The notes under the pieces were generated by a model. The model had not been told where the DNA came from. It saw nothing but the letters and a program-made list of their open reading frames with translations, and ran no database searches. The translations under genes and the position numbers were made by a program. DNA of 64,000 nucleotides from Pontibacter aydingkolensis (GTDB taxonomy: Bacteria; Bacteroidota; Bacteroidia; Cytophagales; Hymenobacteraceae). The stretch is from assembly GCF_019443125.1 (NCBI RefSeq), contig NZ_JAHYXK010000007.1, positions 113,663 through 177,662 on the forward strand, given 5' to 3'. Below, one piece after another: positions 41,370 through 49,943 of this stretch. Positions within the stretch are counted from its first letter, which is position 1. Every line of letters begins with the position of its first letter.

Positions 41370-42599
41370 TTAAACCACTTTCAGGCTGGGAACGTCATCA
41401 GGTGATAACTGCGGTTCTGCAATCAGGCTTTCCTCAACCAGCTCTTTTAACTTGTCTAACTGCACATGTATGCTTTTATGCATGGCCTCACGCAGGGTTT
41501 GGGCAACAGGGTGTGTGTAACTTTGTAAATAGCTGTAGTTTAACCTAACCTTACTTGCCAGGTCAGCATAAAGCACTGGGGTGTATTCCTGGGCAAAAAG
41601 CTCAATAACCTGTGTTCCTTTCTGGCAGAAAACCAGGTTTGTAAGGCCTGCACCATGAGGCGAAACAACAAACTCGGCTGATGCAAATAGTGCAACCTGT
41701 TCTGAAAAAGTAAAATCGCTGAGGACTACAGGCTGAAAACCATACTTGTTTAAAAGCTCTACCACTTCGGGTTCGTTGGCTACATTTCGTACGTCACTGT
41801 CTTGCCTGCTAATATAGATGCGTTTCGGTGAATTAATTATTTTTTGCGCTGTAGGCAGAAATTTATCCCTTAAAAATTGGCAGGCCCACGAGGGTATGTG
41901 CTCTATGTTACGCACAAAGGTAGAGGCAAATAAAGTGTCTGCCTGAAAATGTCCTATACTATGCCCCTCTACAATTTTAGTCGTGTTGATGCCAAGCAGA
42001 CGCAGCGTGTCCTTCTGAAACGGCAGACTTTGTGTAGGTACCACGAACCAATCTATTTTATTAAGCCAGCCGGCTTTTTCAAGTAAATGTAAACGGGGCA
42101 GCGAATCAACCATCCAATGGAAGTAGTTGTTCTCCCCACTTCCGCCTATCAGCATATTAAAAACATTGCCTTTAAGCCCCAATGGTGTGGTAAAATAACT
42201 TTGCTCGAAGATGCCATTCTTCTCCGGGTCAGTAGTGCCTACCTGTAACGAAATATCACCGATAAGTTTATTGTCTTCTGAAATTACAGCTGCAAAATGG
42301 GTGCCGTCTGTGCATAGCCTGCCTTGGTTTATAGCCGTAACAGAGGCGGCAGGCTGTACTCCTTTAAGGGGTGTGAAAATATGATTTTTATTATTTTTTA
42401 AAAGCTCATGAGGCACCTTTAAGATAGACTTTTCCGGTGGATATACTTCTGCATGATTTGCACTGGAATTGTTTACGTAATCAGAAAGTGTTTTATAGAT
42501 ACCTGTTGGTTTATATGACTGATTATAAGGTATATGGTGTTCAATTATTCTGCTTAACTTTCTGCACACCTTAGTATACAGCTTAGACATATATTGCAT
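41370..42599 (-). CDS. GT61-family glycosyltransferase
   Basis: 409 residues. The DUF563/GT61 region has NNYFHWMVDSLPRLHLLEKA, KRIYISRQDSDVRN and the acceptor-side motif SPHGAGLTNLVFCQ. GT61 enzymes add sugars to capsules or exopolysaccharides, and the linkage and substrate are not known. Base composition is more AT-rich than in the neighbours. It sits alone between dnaB and a 0.9-kb gene-poor stretch, without other cell-surface genes, which suggests an insertion. Confidence 0.88.
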   Translation of the reverse strand: MQYMSKLYTKVCRKLSRIIEHHIPYNQSYKPTGIYKTLSDYVNNSSANHAEVYPPEKSILKVPHELLKNNKNHIFTPLKGVQPAASVTAINQGRLCTDGTHFAAVISEDNKLIGDISLQVGTTDPEKNGIFEQSYFTTPLGLKGNVFNMLIGGSGENNYFHWMVDSLPRLHLLEKAGWLNKIDWFVVPTQSLPFQKDTLRLLGINTTKIVEGHSIGHFQADTLFASTFVRNIEHIPSWACQFLRDKFLPTAQKIINSPKRIYISRQDSDVRNVANEPEVVELLNKYGFQPVVLSDFTFSEQVALFASAEFVVSPHGAGLTNLVFCQKGTQVIELFAQEYTPVLYADLASKVRLNYSYLQSYTHPVAQTLREAMHKSIHVQLDKLKELVEESLIAEPQLSPDDVPSLKVV

Positions 42600-43501
42600 A
42601 TTATGTATTCATAAAGGCTTAAATAAAAAAATATGTCGCTGTTAACAGCAACGCCTACTAGTATACTCTCAAGTATAGTTTATGTTATACCTTACAATAA
42701 TATTTGATAGCAACTTTTTAGTGGAAGCAGAATTTGGACAATTTAGAAATGTATAAGTTAGAGTGAACGTATGCAGAAGAGAAGTAATTAAGGTTTAAAT
42801 TTATAGTATTAGTGTTATAATAAATTGTATTATTAAGGTAATTTAACTGATTAAGCATCATATTAAGGTAAAGTAATTTTACACTAAACATCTTTAGTCC
42901 GTTCTATGCACTCCCTTCGCTATCGAAAAGTTTAACCTCCAGTAAGTTGCCAATGCGTTGGTGCAAATGGAGGAAAGGCATCTGGTCACAGATGACTGGC
43001 GCTAGTGCTTAGCCTTGTAGCGCAAGCCCAACCCTACGGATTTGAGTGTCTATCCCTGCGATATCTACACGTTCGCGAAGTCTCAGAGCCCAGTTAGTTC
43101 GTGGTAGCTGTTAAGCAGTTTAGGATTAGGATTTTGGCGGGTCACCTCTAAAAACACCATGCCTTACTCCATTATTGTTCTAAAGTTTGAATTCCTGTCC
43201 AGAGATCAAACAGATAAGCATTTTCAGGAGCAGGTTCCAGTATGGCATATACGCCTCTGTTGGGCTTTGTAAACTCTGTCCGTTCGTTAAGAGATTAATG
43301 TCTAACAGTTTTATAAGTCAGGTTCAGGTACTGAAAGAATTAAAGGTAATTTTATTAGAACCAGTTAATAAACAAATTACCCGATCATGTTCTTAGTCAG
43401 ATCATGATCGGGTAAGGGTTATTTGTGATAAGTTACGGGTTAAGCAGAAGTATAATCCAAAAGTATAAGTATCAGTTTTATACTTCCGGTTTACTATGCT
43501 G
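42600..43501. other. about 0.9 kb with no convincing gene; contains hairpins
   Basis: AT-rich in the first 300 bases, with an AGTATACT/AAGTATAG cluster at 42660-42680. Between 42900 and 43180 the base mix changes and several stems are visible: CATCTG-GTCA-CAGATG (42979-42994) and GCGCTA (42999-43004) with TAGCGC (43018-43023). A short open frame at 43187-43396 uses a TTG start, has no promoter or family and is not supported. The middle part may be a remnant of a dispersed intergenic repeat or a structured RNA. No tRNA was seen. Confidence 0.5.
43377..43415 (-). terminator. hairpin downstream of the phosphohexomutase gene
   Basis: A 13-bp perfect stem TTACCCGATCATG/CATGATCGGGTAA with a 13-base loop. 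The T-run after it is short on the minus strand. Confidence 0.65.
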
Positions 43502-45235
43502 TTACTTCAGTTTAAGGTCAACCAGTATCTGCTCAATTTTCTCGTCAAGCTTTTGCTCCACGGCGTCGTACTCTTCTTTGTTTTGCAACGGCTCGTTTAC
43601 GCTGATGTAGAATTTGATCTTTGGCTCTGTACCGGACGGACGCGCTGATATTTTGCTGCCATCTTCTGTAAGGTACTGCAATACGTTTGAGCTTTCGAGG
43701 GCCAGCTTGCTTTCCTGGCCGGTTATCAGGTTTTTGCGCGTGCTTAGTTTAAAGTCGCTTACTTCTACAACGTTAGAGCCTGCTATACTTTTAGGCGGGT
43801 TGCCGCGCATGTCGGCCATCATCTGCTGTATCTCCTCGGCCCCGCGCTGGCCTTTTTTGGTAAACGATACCAGTTCTTCTTTGTAGAAGTTATACTTTTC
43901 ATACATTTCTATCATCATCTCGAACAGGCTCTGTCCGTTATCTTTTGCTACAGCTGCCATCTCGGCAATTAAAGCGCAGGCAGAGATACCATCTTTATCA
44001 CGCACAAAATCACCGATCATGTAGCCGTAGCTTTCTTCGCCGCCGCCTATGTATATTTCCTGGCCTTCTACCTCGCGTATCTTTTCAGCGATGTACTTAA
44101 AGCCGGTCAGGGTTTCGTAGTGCTTTACGCCGTAGCTTTCGGCAATGTCTTTGATAAGGTCGGTGGTAACAATGGTTTTTACGATAAATTCTTTACCAGT
44201 TAGTTTGCCGGCTTTCTGCCAGGCCTGCAGCAGGTAGTTAATTAAAAGCGCGCCGGTCTGGTTACCGTTCAACAGTACAAACTCACCTTTTAGATTCTTA
44301 ACGGCTATACCTACACGATCAGAGTCGGGGTCGGTAGCAAACACAATGTCCGCGTTGATTTCGGCGGCTTTCTTCAACGACAGTGTCATGGCTTCTTTCT
44401 CTTCCGGGTTCGGGTATACTACCGTCGGGAAGTTGCCATCTGGGGCTGCCTGCTCTTCTACAACATGCACATTGGTAAAGCCGAAACGCTTAAGCACTTC
44501 CGGTACCAGGGTAATACCAGTGCCGTGTATAGAAGAGTATACTATTTTGAGGTCGTGCTGGCGCTTAATCGCATCTTGCGAGATAGACAGGCCAAGTACT
44601 TTCTCCATGTAAGCCTCATCTAGTTCTCTGCCGATCATCTCGATATTAGCAGGGTTTGGTTCGAATTTAACATCATCTATACTTGTGATCCTGTTAACCT
44701 CTGCAATAATGTTTTTGTCGTGCGGAGCTGTTACCTGTGCGCCATCGTTCCAGTATACTTTGTAGCCGTTATACTCTCTTGGGTTATGCGATGCCGTAAC
44801 CACTACACCGCTCTGGCAGTCCAGGTGGCGTATGGCAAACGATAACTCCGGTGTAGGGCGAAGCTCTTCAAACAAGTATACTTTAATGCCGTTGGCCGAA
44901 AAGATCTCAGCGGCGATGCGGGCAAAAACATCTGAGTTGTTTCTGCAATCGTGGGCAATGGCTACTTTTATCTGCTCGTTCGGAAAGTTCTGCTTCAGAT
45001 AGTTGCAAAGGCCCTGCGTAGCCATACCTAAAGTATAACGGTTCATGCGGTTGCTGCCTGCACCCATAATGCCGCGCAAACCGCCGGTTCCAAACTCCAG
45101 GTCTTTATAAAATGCGTCCGAAAGCGCTTCGTGTTCGTCGCGCTCCAGCAGGCCGGTTATTTCTGTTTTAGTTGCTTCATCGTAGTTGCCGGCTAGCCAG
45201 CTGTCTATTTTCTGTTGTATAGATGGTTCGATCAT
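43502..45235 (-). CDS. phosphoglucomutase/phosphomannomutase family
   Basis: 577 residues, the long alpha-D-phosphohexomutase type. The catalytic phosphoserine Ser149 lies in TASHNP, the metal loop D302-D304-D306 in TDPDSDRVG, the sugar loop in GGEESYGY, and the phosphate-binding RPSGTEPKIKF near the C-terminus. It converts glucose 1- and 6-phosphates (or mannose equivalents). All active-site parts are present. It is a single gene with a hairpin downstream. The upstream gap to 45528 contains the long inverted repeat. Confidence 0.95.
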   Translation of the reverse strand: MIEPSIQQKIDSWLAGNYDEATKTEITGLLERDEHEALSDAFYKDLEFGTGGLRGIMGAGSNRMNRYTLGMATQGLCNYLKQNFPNEQIKVAIAHDCRNNSDVFARIAAEIFSANGIKVYLFEELRPTPELSFAIRHLDCQSGVVVTASHNPREYNGYKVYWNDGAQVTAPHDKNIIAEVNRITSIDDVKFEPNPANIEMIGRELDEAYMEKVLGLSISQDAIKRQHDLKIVYSSIHGTGITLVPEVLKRFGFTNVHVVEEQAAPDGNFPTVVYPNPEEKEAMTLSLKKAAEINADIVFATDPDSDRVGIAVKNLKGEFVLLNGNQTGALLINYLLQAWQKAGKLTGKEFIVKTIVTTDLIKDIAESYGVKHYETLTGFKYIAEKIREVEGQEIYIGGGEESYGYMIGDFVRDKDGISACALIAEMAAVAKDNGQSLFEMMIEMYEKYNFYKEELVSFTKKGQRGAEEIQQMMADMRGNPPKSIAGSNVVEVSDFKLSTRKNLITGQESKLALESSNVLQYLTEDGSKISARPSGTEPKIKFYISVNEPLQNKEEYDAVEQKLDEKIEQILVDLKLK

Positions 45236-45288
45236 TCTCGTTATAGGTGTTAATGTTATTGATGATAATGTGAACTCAGGTGTAAGGT

Positions 45289-45387
45289 CATCCCCCTGCC
45301 CCCTTCAAAGGGGGACACCTGTAGCGTTTATTTGATTTTTATTTACATCATTAGAAAAAGTCCCCCTTTGAAGGGGGTAGGGGGATG
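45289..45387. repeat. 28-bp inverted repeat (CCCCCTTCAAAGGGGG type)
   Basis: Left arm 45289-45316 and right arm 45360-45387 match in reverse complement at 27 of 28 positions. Each arm is itself a smaller palindrome, CCCCCTTCAAAGGGGG / CCCCCTTTGAAGGGGG. The 43-base spacer is AT-rich. Sequences with this G/C-run palindrome are known as frequent dispersed repeats in Bacteroidota genomes. It looks like a REP/MITE-style element between the phosphohexomutase and hppD genes. Confidence 0.75.
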
Positions 45388-45410
45388 AAAATTGTACCCC
45401 TGCTGCACAA

Positions 45411-45468
45411 AAAATCACACCAGCTTTCTGTGTGCTTATAACACATATGAAAGAACTGGTGTGATTTT
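45411..45468 (-). terminator. terminator of hppD
   Basis: Arms 45411-45423 (AAAATCACACCAG) and 45456-45468 are perfect complements. The loop is 32 bases, and TTTTTT follows on the minus strand. Confidence 0.8.
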
Positions 45469-45528
45469 GCGATTCTATCTAAAGCATAGTGCCCGAATAT
45501 TCACGGGTTTCTATACTTTTATTATTGA

Positions 45529-46653
45529 TTAAAGGTTACCGCGTAGTTCCTGCTCACGCTCTATAGCTTCGAAGAGGGCCTTAAAGTTACCCTTGCCAAA
45601 TGACTTGGCTCCTTTACGTTGGATGATCTCATAAAACACAGTTGGTCTGTCTTCTACCGGTTTTGTGAAGATCTGCAGTAGGTATCCTTCGTCGTCTCGG
45701 TCTACGAGTATGTTTAGTTTGCGCAGGTCTGCCATGTCTTCGTCTATGTGGCCGATGCGCTCGATCAGGTCTTCGTAGTATGTTTCAGGCACATACAGGA
45801 ACTCTACACCGCGGCTGCGCAGGTCGGCTACTGTTTTAAGTATATCGTTGGTGGCTACGGCAATGTGCTGCACACCGGCGCCGCGATAAAACTGCAGGTA
45901 CTCATCTATTTGCGATTTCTTCTTGCCCTCAGCCGGCTCGTTTATCGGGAATTTAATGTAGCCGTTGCCGTTAGATACCACCTTAGACATAAGTGCAGTG
46001 TACTCTGTGCTGATGTCCTTGTCATCAAAAGTAAGCAGCAGGTTAAAGCCCATTACCTTTTCGTAGAACTCTACCCAGCTGTTCATCTTGCCTAGCTCTA
46101 CGTTACCTACGCAATGGTCTACATACCTCAGGCCAACAGACTCTACCTGCAGCTGAGAAGTACGTGCCACGTAGCCTGGCATAAACGGACCAGAGTAATT
46201 GCTGCGCTCCACAAACGTATGAATGGTATCGCCATACGTATGGATGGAGGCTACCTTTACTTCACCAAACTCATCGGTAAGCGTTTTAGGCTCAATAGCT
46301 GGCTTGGCTCCGCGCTCTACAGTTTCTCTAAAGGATTTCTCAGCATCGTCGACCCACAGGGCAAGCACTTTTACGCCATCGCCGTGCAGGTGCACGTGCT
46401 GGGCTATTTCTGAGTTCGGGTCCAGCGCCGTGGTAAGTACAAACCGTATCTTGTCCTGCACCACCACATAGGAAGCACGGTCGCGCACACCGGTTTCGGG
46501 ACCTGCATAAGCTATCAGCTTAAAACCAAAAGCAGTCTGGTAAAAGTGGGCGGCCTGCTTGGCGTTTCCCACATAAAACTCAATATGGTCGGTGCCGTTT
46601 AATGGCAGGATATCTGTGCTGGTTGTATTGGCAGCTTTGGTTTCTGTTGTCAT
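45529..46653 (-). CDS. hppD: 4-hydroxyphenylpyruvate dioxygenase
   Basis: 374 residues. It converts 4-hydroxyphenylpyruvate to homogentisate in tyrosine breakdown, using non-haem Fe(II) and O2. The iron ligands are His180 (YVDHCVGN), His263 (QHIAV) and Glu342 (FYEIIQRKG). The C-terminal helix ends in EAIEREQELRGNL. A downstream homogentisate pathway is not in this window; the FAH-family gene elsewhere is a different subtype. A -7-like TATTTTTA lies upstream on the minus strand. Complete and typical in length. Confidence 0.97.
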   Translation of the reverse strand: MTTETKAANTTSTDILPLNGTDHIEFYVGNAKQAAHFYQTAFGFKLIAYAGPETGVRDRASYVVVQDKIRFVLTTALDPNSEIAQHVHLHGDGVKVLALWVDDAEKSFRETVERGAKPAIEPKTLTDEFGEVKVASIHTYGDTIHTFVERSNYSGPFMPGYVARTSQLQVESVGLRYVDHCVGNVELGKMNSWVEFYEKVMGFNLLLTFDDKDISTEYTALMSKVVSNGNGYIKFPINEPAEGKKKSQIDEYLQFYRGAGVQHIAVATNDILKTVADLRSRGVEFLYVPETYYEDLIERIGHIDEDMADLRKLNILVDRDDEGYLLQIFTKPVEDRPTVFYEIIQRKGAKSFGKGNFKALFEAIEREQELRGNL

Positions 46654-46802
46654 AGTTTATAAAAAAGATGTTATAAAGTATTACGTAAAAATACAGCTTT
46701 TAATGTTTTAACAAAACCATAGCCCCAGCAAGGCAAATTATCAAACCGAATACTTGCAATTGCTGTGGCATGTTGACAACTTTGTAAAAAATACATAATG
46801 CT

Positions 46803-47201
46803 ATGAATGCAATTGCCCTTAACAGTGCCATCGTTGACATACTTGCGAAGAAGCAGGAGTTGAATGCTCTGGATTATAACGATGCCCGCTACGATGATAT
46901 TGAAGAAGAACTGCACGACTTGGAGGACGACTTTAACGAAGAGTTCGGCGATTTGCTGGAAGACGCCCTGGAAGATGTGCATGGCAAAATAAAATCTGAC
47001 GCCGATATTCTGTTGCCTACAGCTTACCTGGCCAGCTCTTTAGATGGCAAAGAACTGGAAGAAGGCGAAGAATCTGAAGGTGTTTGGGTTGAGTCTGACT
47101 CTTTTCCGGGTGTGGAGATGCGCCTGGTGCTGGTAGCTAACCCGCCACGCATTCTGCTTGTACTTTCTGATCAGGAGCGTGTGCTCTGGACAGCTGAATA
47201 G
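46803..47201 (+). CDS. acidic protein of unknown function
   Basis: 132 residues, strongly acidic. Its first half is a predicted long helix (DDIEEELHDLEDDFNEEFGDLLED), and its second half is a small beta domain with VWVESDSFPGVEMRLVLVANPPRILL. No signal peptide. Cytoplasmic acidic proteins of this type occur in many Bacteroidota without an assigned role. No family name can be supported. It is a single gene ending in a strong terminator. Confidence 0.7.
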   Translation: MNAIALNSAIVDILAKKQELNALDYNDARYDDIEEELHDLEDDFNEEFGDLLEDALEDVHGKIKSDADILLPTAYLASSLDGKELEEGEESEGVWVESDSFPGVEMRLVLVANPPRILLVLSDQERVLWTAE

Positions 47202-47241
47202 AACATGCTTTAATTAAGAACTGTAATTATACGGCTTATAC

Positions 47242-47290
47242 TTGCCGCACTTACCAATGCTTTGAGCTGGGTGGGTGCGGCAATTTTTTT
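47242..47290 (+). terminator. hairpin terminator
   Basis: TTGCCGCAC (47242-47250) pairs with GTGCGGCAA (47275-47283), followed by TTTTTTT. Confidence 0.85.
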
Positions 47291-47367
47291 ATACTTGGTC
47301 AGAGTTTTCTGTTTATATTGTGTTTCGAGAATTTAAATGCTTAGTAGTTAAAGTATAAAGTAGCTGT

Positions 47368-47394
47368 TGAGATAAGGTTGTTGGCATAAGTTTA
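47368..47394 (+). promoter_or_regulatory. candidate promoter for the 47417 lipoprotein
   Basis: TTG at 47367-47369, a 17-base spacer, then TAAGTTTA (7 of 8 to TAnnTTTG) at 47387-47394, about 22 bases before the ATG. Confidence 0.35.
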
Positions 47395-47416
47395 AATAAT
47401 TTAATTAGTAGAGGAA

Positions 47417-48169
47417 ATGCATAAAGGTTATTTTTGGAGTACTGTTATAGTAGCTTATTTGTTATTAGTTGGCTGCACATCAGATGAACCTACACCAGAA
47501 GTGACAGCTGGCGATCTTGTAGGTACTGTCACTCTTTTTGACAAATTCGAAAAAGAACTTCCCAATAAGGAAGGAGTAATAGTCGAAGTTTTGATTGGTG
47601 ACAACAAGGTATCAACCACCACAAATGTAAAAGGGGAGTTTTCTTTCAGAGATATAGCCTACGGAAAGTTGACTGTTAACTTTAAAAAAGATAATTACCG
47701 TGGATTTGATTCATTGAACTATAACCACCAATCCGCTACAGACTCACTTAACTTTATTAAGCTAGCCGAACTACCCCCTGCGATAACTTCCTTGTTAGGC
47801 CCAAGCCTTCATAATGGGCAGGTTTCTATCCCGATTATTACAGAGTTCAACTCAAATGAATGGTATTTAGCATCTCATTGGCTCTTCTTCAGTAAAAGCT
47901 CGCAAGTATCTTCCACTAATTTTAAAATGAGGAATAATATTGGCAGTTTTGGGGGGAAGACTGGCAATGCAGCTTCATTTTCTTCCCTGCTCCCTCTTCA
48001 ACTATTCCGCGATAAAGGTTTTGTGTCAGGCGATAGAATTTATTTAAGAGCCTATCCCGGTAATTCAATGTTTATACAATATAACAATACGGAAGGTGGA
48101 TATATTTCTCATCTTTTTCCGACTTATGGGAATAACTCATCCAACATAGTCAGCTTTATCTTGCCTTAA
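47417..48169 (+). CDS. lipoprotein with carboxypeptidase-regulatory-like domain
   Basis: 250 residues. A lipobox LVGC gives Cys20. Residues about 30-110 form a beta-sandwich (VGTVTLFDKF...KGEFSFRDIAYGKLTVNFKK) of the carboxypeptidase-regulatory-like type found on TonB-related proteins. The second half is unlike known families. It is more AT-rich than nearby genes and contains no AAGTATA motif, so it may be more recently acquired. No partner gene is adjacent. Function unknown. Confidence 0.7.
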   Translation: MHKGYFWSTVIVAYLLLVGCTSDEPTPEVTAGDLVGTVTLFDKFEKELPNKEGVIVEVLIGDNKVSTTTNVKGEFSFRDIAYGKLTVNFKKDNYRGFDSLNYNHQSATDSLNFIKLAELPPAITSLLGPSLHNGQVSIPIITEFNSNEWYLASHWLFFSKSSQVSSTNFKMRNNIGSFGGKTGNAASFSSLLPLQLFRDKGFVSGDRIYLRAYPGNSMFIQYNNTEGGYISHLFPTYGNNSSNIVSFILP

Positions 48170-48261
48170 TAACTTTACCCAATACAAACCATTATTTGAT
48201 AAAATTGCGGCAAGTATAAAATTCTAATTATACTTGTTCATACTATCCACAAAACACCCGT

Positions 48262-48477
48262 ATGAAACAACTTTTACTTACCACCCTTACGCTTCTAATT
48301 TCTTTCACAGCTTTCGGGCAAATAAACCTACAGGATTCCACGGTGCAGGTGATCGGCTATTGGGATAAAAACGAGACCCAAAGTTATGTCATCATCAACT
48401 AAAAGTATAGAGTATCCGGCTCCGAGACTACCCAAAGAGAATTTGTGAAGTATGAAGTAGACAGAAGTAACCGCTGA
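48262..48477 (+). pseudogene. decayed small secreted-protein gene with in-frame TAA
   Basis: From ATG 48262 the frame has a clean signal peptide (MKQLLLTTLTLLISFTAFGQ) and a start QINLQDSTVQVIGYWDKNE that resembles a short Bacteroidota secreted-protein family. It then meets TAA at 48400-48402 after 46 codons. The same frame continues with KYRVSGSETTQREFVKYEVD before a second stop at 48475-48477. TAA sits where CAA (Gln) would be expected. The C-terminal third of the family is not present, so this looks like decay rather than one error. Only 46 codons are intact. Confidence 0.65.
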
Positions 48478-48632
48478 AATTCTCTGGCTCTTGAGGAGCG
48501 GATAATTGTGATAAAATAGTCCGGATGCCGGAAGTACAGGTTATCAAATTGTAAACAGGCTGTTTTATCTTCGGTATTCTGTTATCTTTAATGGAGGCCA
48601 CTACAATGGTGGCTTTGTAAACAAAAGATAAT

Positions 48633-49001
48633 ATGAGAAAAACAATTGCCTTAATTGCCCACAACAGCCGCAAAACCGATATGCTGAACTGGGCAAAAGT
48701 AAACTACAACATTCTGCGGGAGCATGATCTGATAGGCACCTCCAACACATCGCAGTTGATAAACGATATGCTGGACCTGGATGTAAAACCTTTTGGCCAC
48801 GGCCCAAGTGGCGGCGATATTATACTTGCAGCCAAGATTCTGCAGGGAGAGGTTCAGAAAGTGATTTTCTTCATAGATGCCGAAACACCTCATGGCCACG
48901 AGCACGACATCCAGACACTGATACGCACGGCCGTTATCAACAATATCCCGATTGCGCTTAACCGCACTTCAGCCGACCTGATTATTCAGGAGAACGCATA
49001 A
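48633..49001 (+). CDS. mgsA: methylglyoxal synthase
   Basis: 122 residues. It makes methylglyoxal from dihydroxyacetone phosphate, a bypass of lower glycolysis under phosphate limitation. It has the N-terminal IALIAHNSRKTDML, the catalytic Asp62 in GPSGGD, and the His89-containing stretch in PHGHEHD, which is slightly different from the PHDPD of the E. coli enzyme. NIPIALNRTSADLII closes the domain. A small stem GCCAC/GTGGC (48597-48613) lies in the leader. A terminator follows at 49027. Confidence 0.9.
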   Translation: MRKTIALIAHNSRKTDMLNWAKVNYNILREHDLIGTSNTSQLINDMLDLDVKPFGHGPSGGDIILAAKILQGEVQKVIFFIDAETPHGHEHDIQTLIRTAVINNIPIALNRTSADLIIQENA

Positions 49002-49026
49002 GTCTACTTTTACCTTATTTTGAGAT

Positions 49027-49067
49027 GCACTTGCCGCTGTAGTATAACAGTACAAGTGCTTTTTTTA
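49027..49067 (+). terminator. terminator of mgsA
   Basis: GCACTTG (49027-49033) pairs with CAAGTGC (49053-49059), with an inner CTGT/ACAG pair, followed by TTTTTTT. Confidence 0.88.
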
Positions 49068-49265
49068 TTGGGTTAATTATTGTTAAAGTACAATATTTGC
49101 AGCCCTTTCGTAAAGCTTGGGTAAGTATGCTTGCCATGCTAATATCCACCTACACCCATCAAAATAAGTCTTTTGCTAGTCTGTAGGTAATATCTTTACC
49201 TAAGCGCTGCCCTGGTTCGTACACTTTATGTAATGTTTTAGTGTAAAACCTTAAATAGTAGAGAG

Positions 49266-49868
49266 ATGAAAACTGTGAATATTAATAAGATTTTAAGCAT
49301 AGGGCTAGGAGTGGCCCTTTTAGCCGGTGCATCGGCTTGTACAACAAACGGAACAGAAACAGCCTCTGAAATGGAGACTACCGAAACTACTACAGAAACA
49401 GATGTAATGGCTGACGATACAGATGCAACAGCAATGGATACCTGGGATAATGATCGTTTTGGCACTACGTTCGAGTCTAACAACATGTATTCTCAGTGGG
49501 ATGCTAACGCAGATGGGAATCTGGATGAAAATGAGTTTAACATGACCTTTTACAGAGCATGGGACTCTAACAATGATGGCGTGTTAGATGAAGCGGAATG
49601 GAGTACTGCCACAGCTGACTACGGTATTACCGGCCAGGGCTGGGCTGACTGGGATACAAACAAAGACAATAACCTAAGCGACACCGAATTTAGAACAGGC
49701 TTTATGAAGAGCAACTACATGCGTGACTGGGATATGGACCGTGATGGCAAGATAAGCCAGAGAGAATATTCGGATGGTTTATTTAAAGTATGGGATACTA
49801 ACAGAGATGGTACCTTAGATGCTAATGAGTACAACACAAGGTATAACAAATACTATGGTGGTATGTAA
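49266..49868 (+). CDS. lipoprotein with five EF-hand-like motifs
   Basis: 200 residues. The lipobox region GASAC gives Cys25. A Thr/Glu/Asp-rich linker follows. Then five EF-hand calcium loops start at about D79, D100, D130, D156 and D177 (e.g. DANADGNLDENE, DSNNDGVLDEAE, DMDRDGKISQRE, DTNRDGTLDANE). Each has D/N at the expected positions and Glu at loop position 12. The third (DTNKDNNLSDTE) lacks the usual Gly. It is likely a surface or periplasmic calcium-binding protein of unknown role. A strong terminator follows. Confidence 0.85.
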   Translation: MKTVNINKILSIGLGVALLAGASACTTNGTETASEMETTETTTETDVMADDTDATAMDTWDNDRFGTTFESNNMYSQWDANADGNLDENEFNMTFYRAWDSNNDGVLDEAEWSTATADYGITGQGWADWDTNKDNNLSDTEFRTGFMKSNYMRDWDMDRDGKISQREYSDGLFKVWDTNRDGTLDANEYNTRYNKYYGGM

Positions 49869-49880
49869 TCATCTATAAGG

Positions 49881-49933
49881 ATAAAACAGAAATCGCCTGC
49901 TAGTTTAAGTTTAGCAGGCGATTTCTGTTTTAT
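49881..49933. terminator. bidirectional 22-bp hairpin terminator
   Basis: Arms 49881-49902 and 49912-49933 are perfect complements (core GCCTGC/GCAGGC) around a 9-base loop, between the convergent EF-hand and trpS genes. Confidence 0.93.
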
Positions 49934-49943
49934 GCAATAGTTA

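Noticed and set aside
42850..43200. tRNA or rRNA fragment
   Set aside because: No cloverleaf, no CCA end and no rRNA core sequence was seen.
43187..43396. 69-codon open frame in the gene-poor stretch
   Set aside because: TTG start, no family, no promoter box, and odd composition; more likely chance.
45289..45387. Possible CRISPR-like repeat pair
   Set aside because: Only two inverted units, not direct repeats with spacers.
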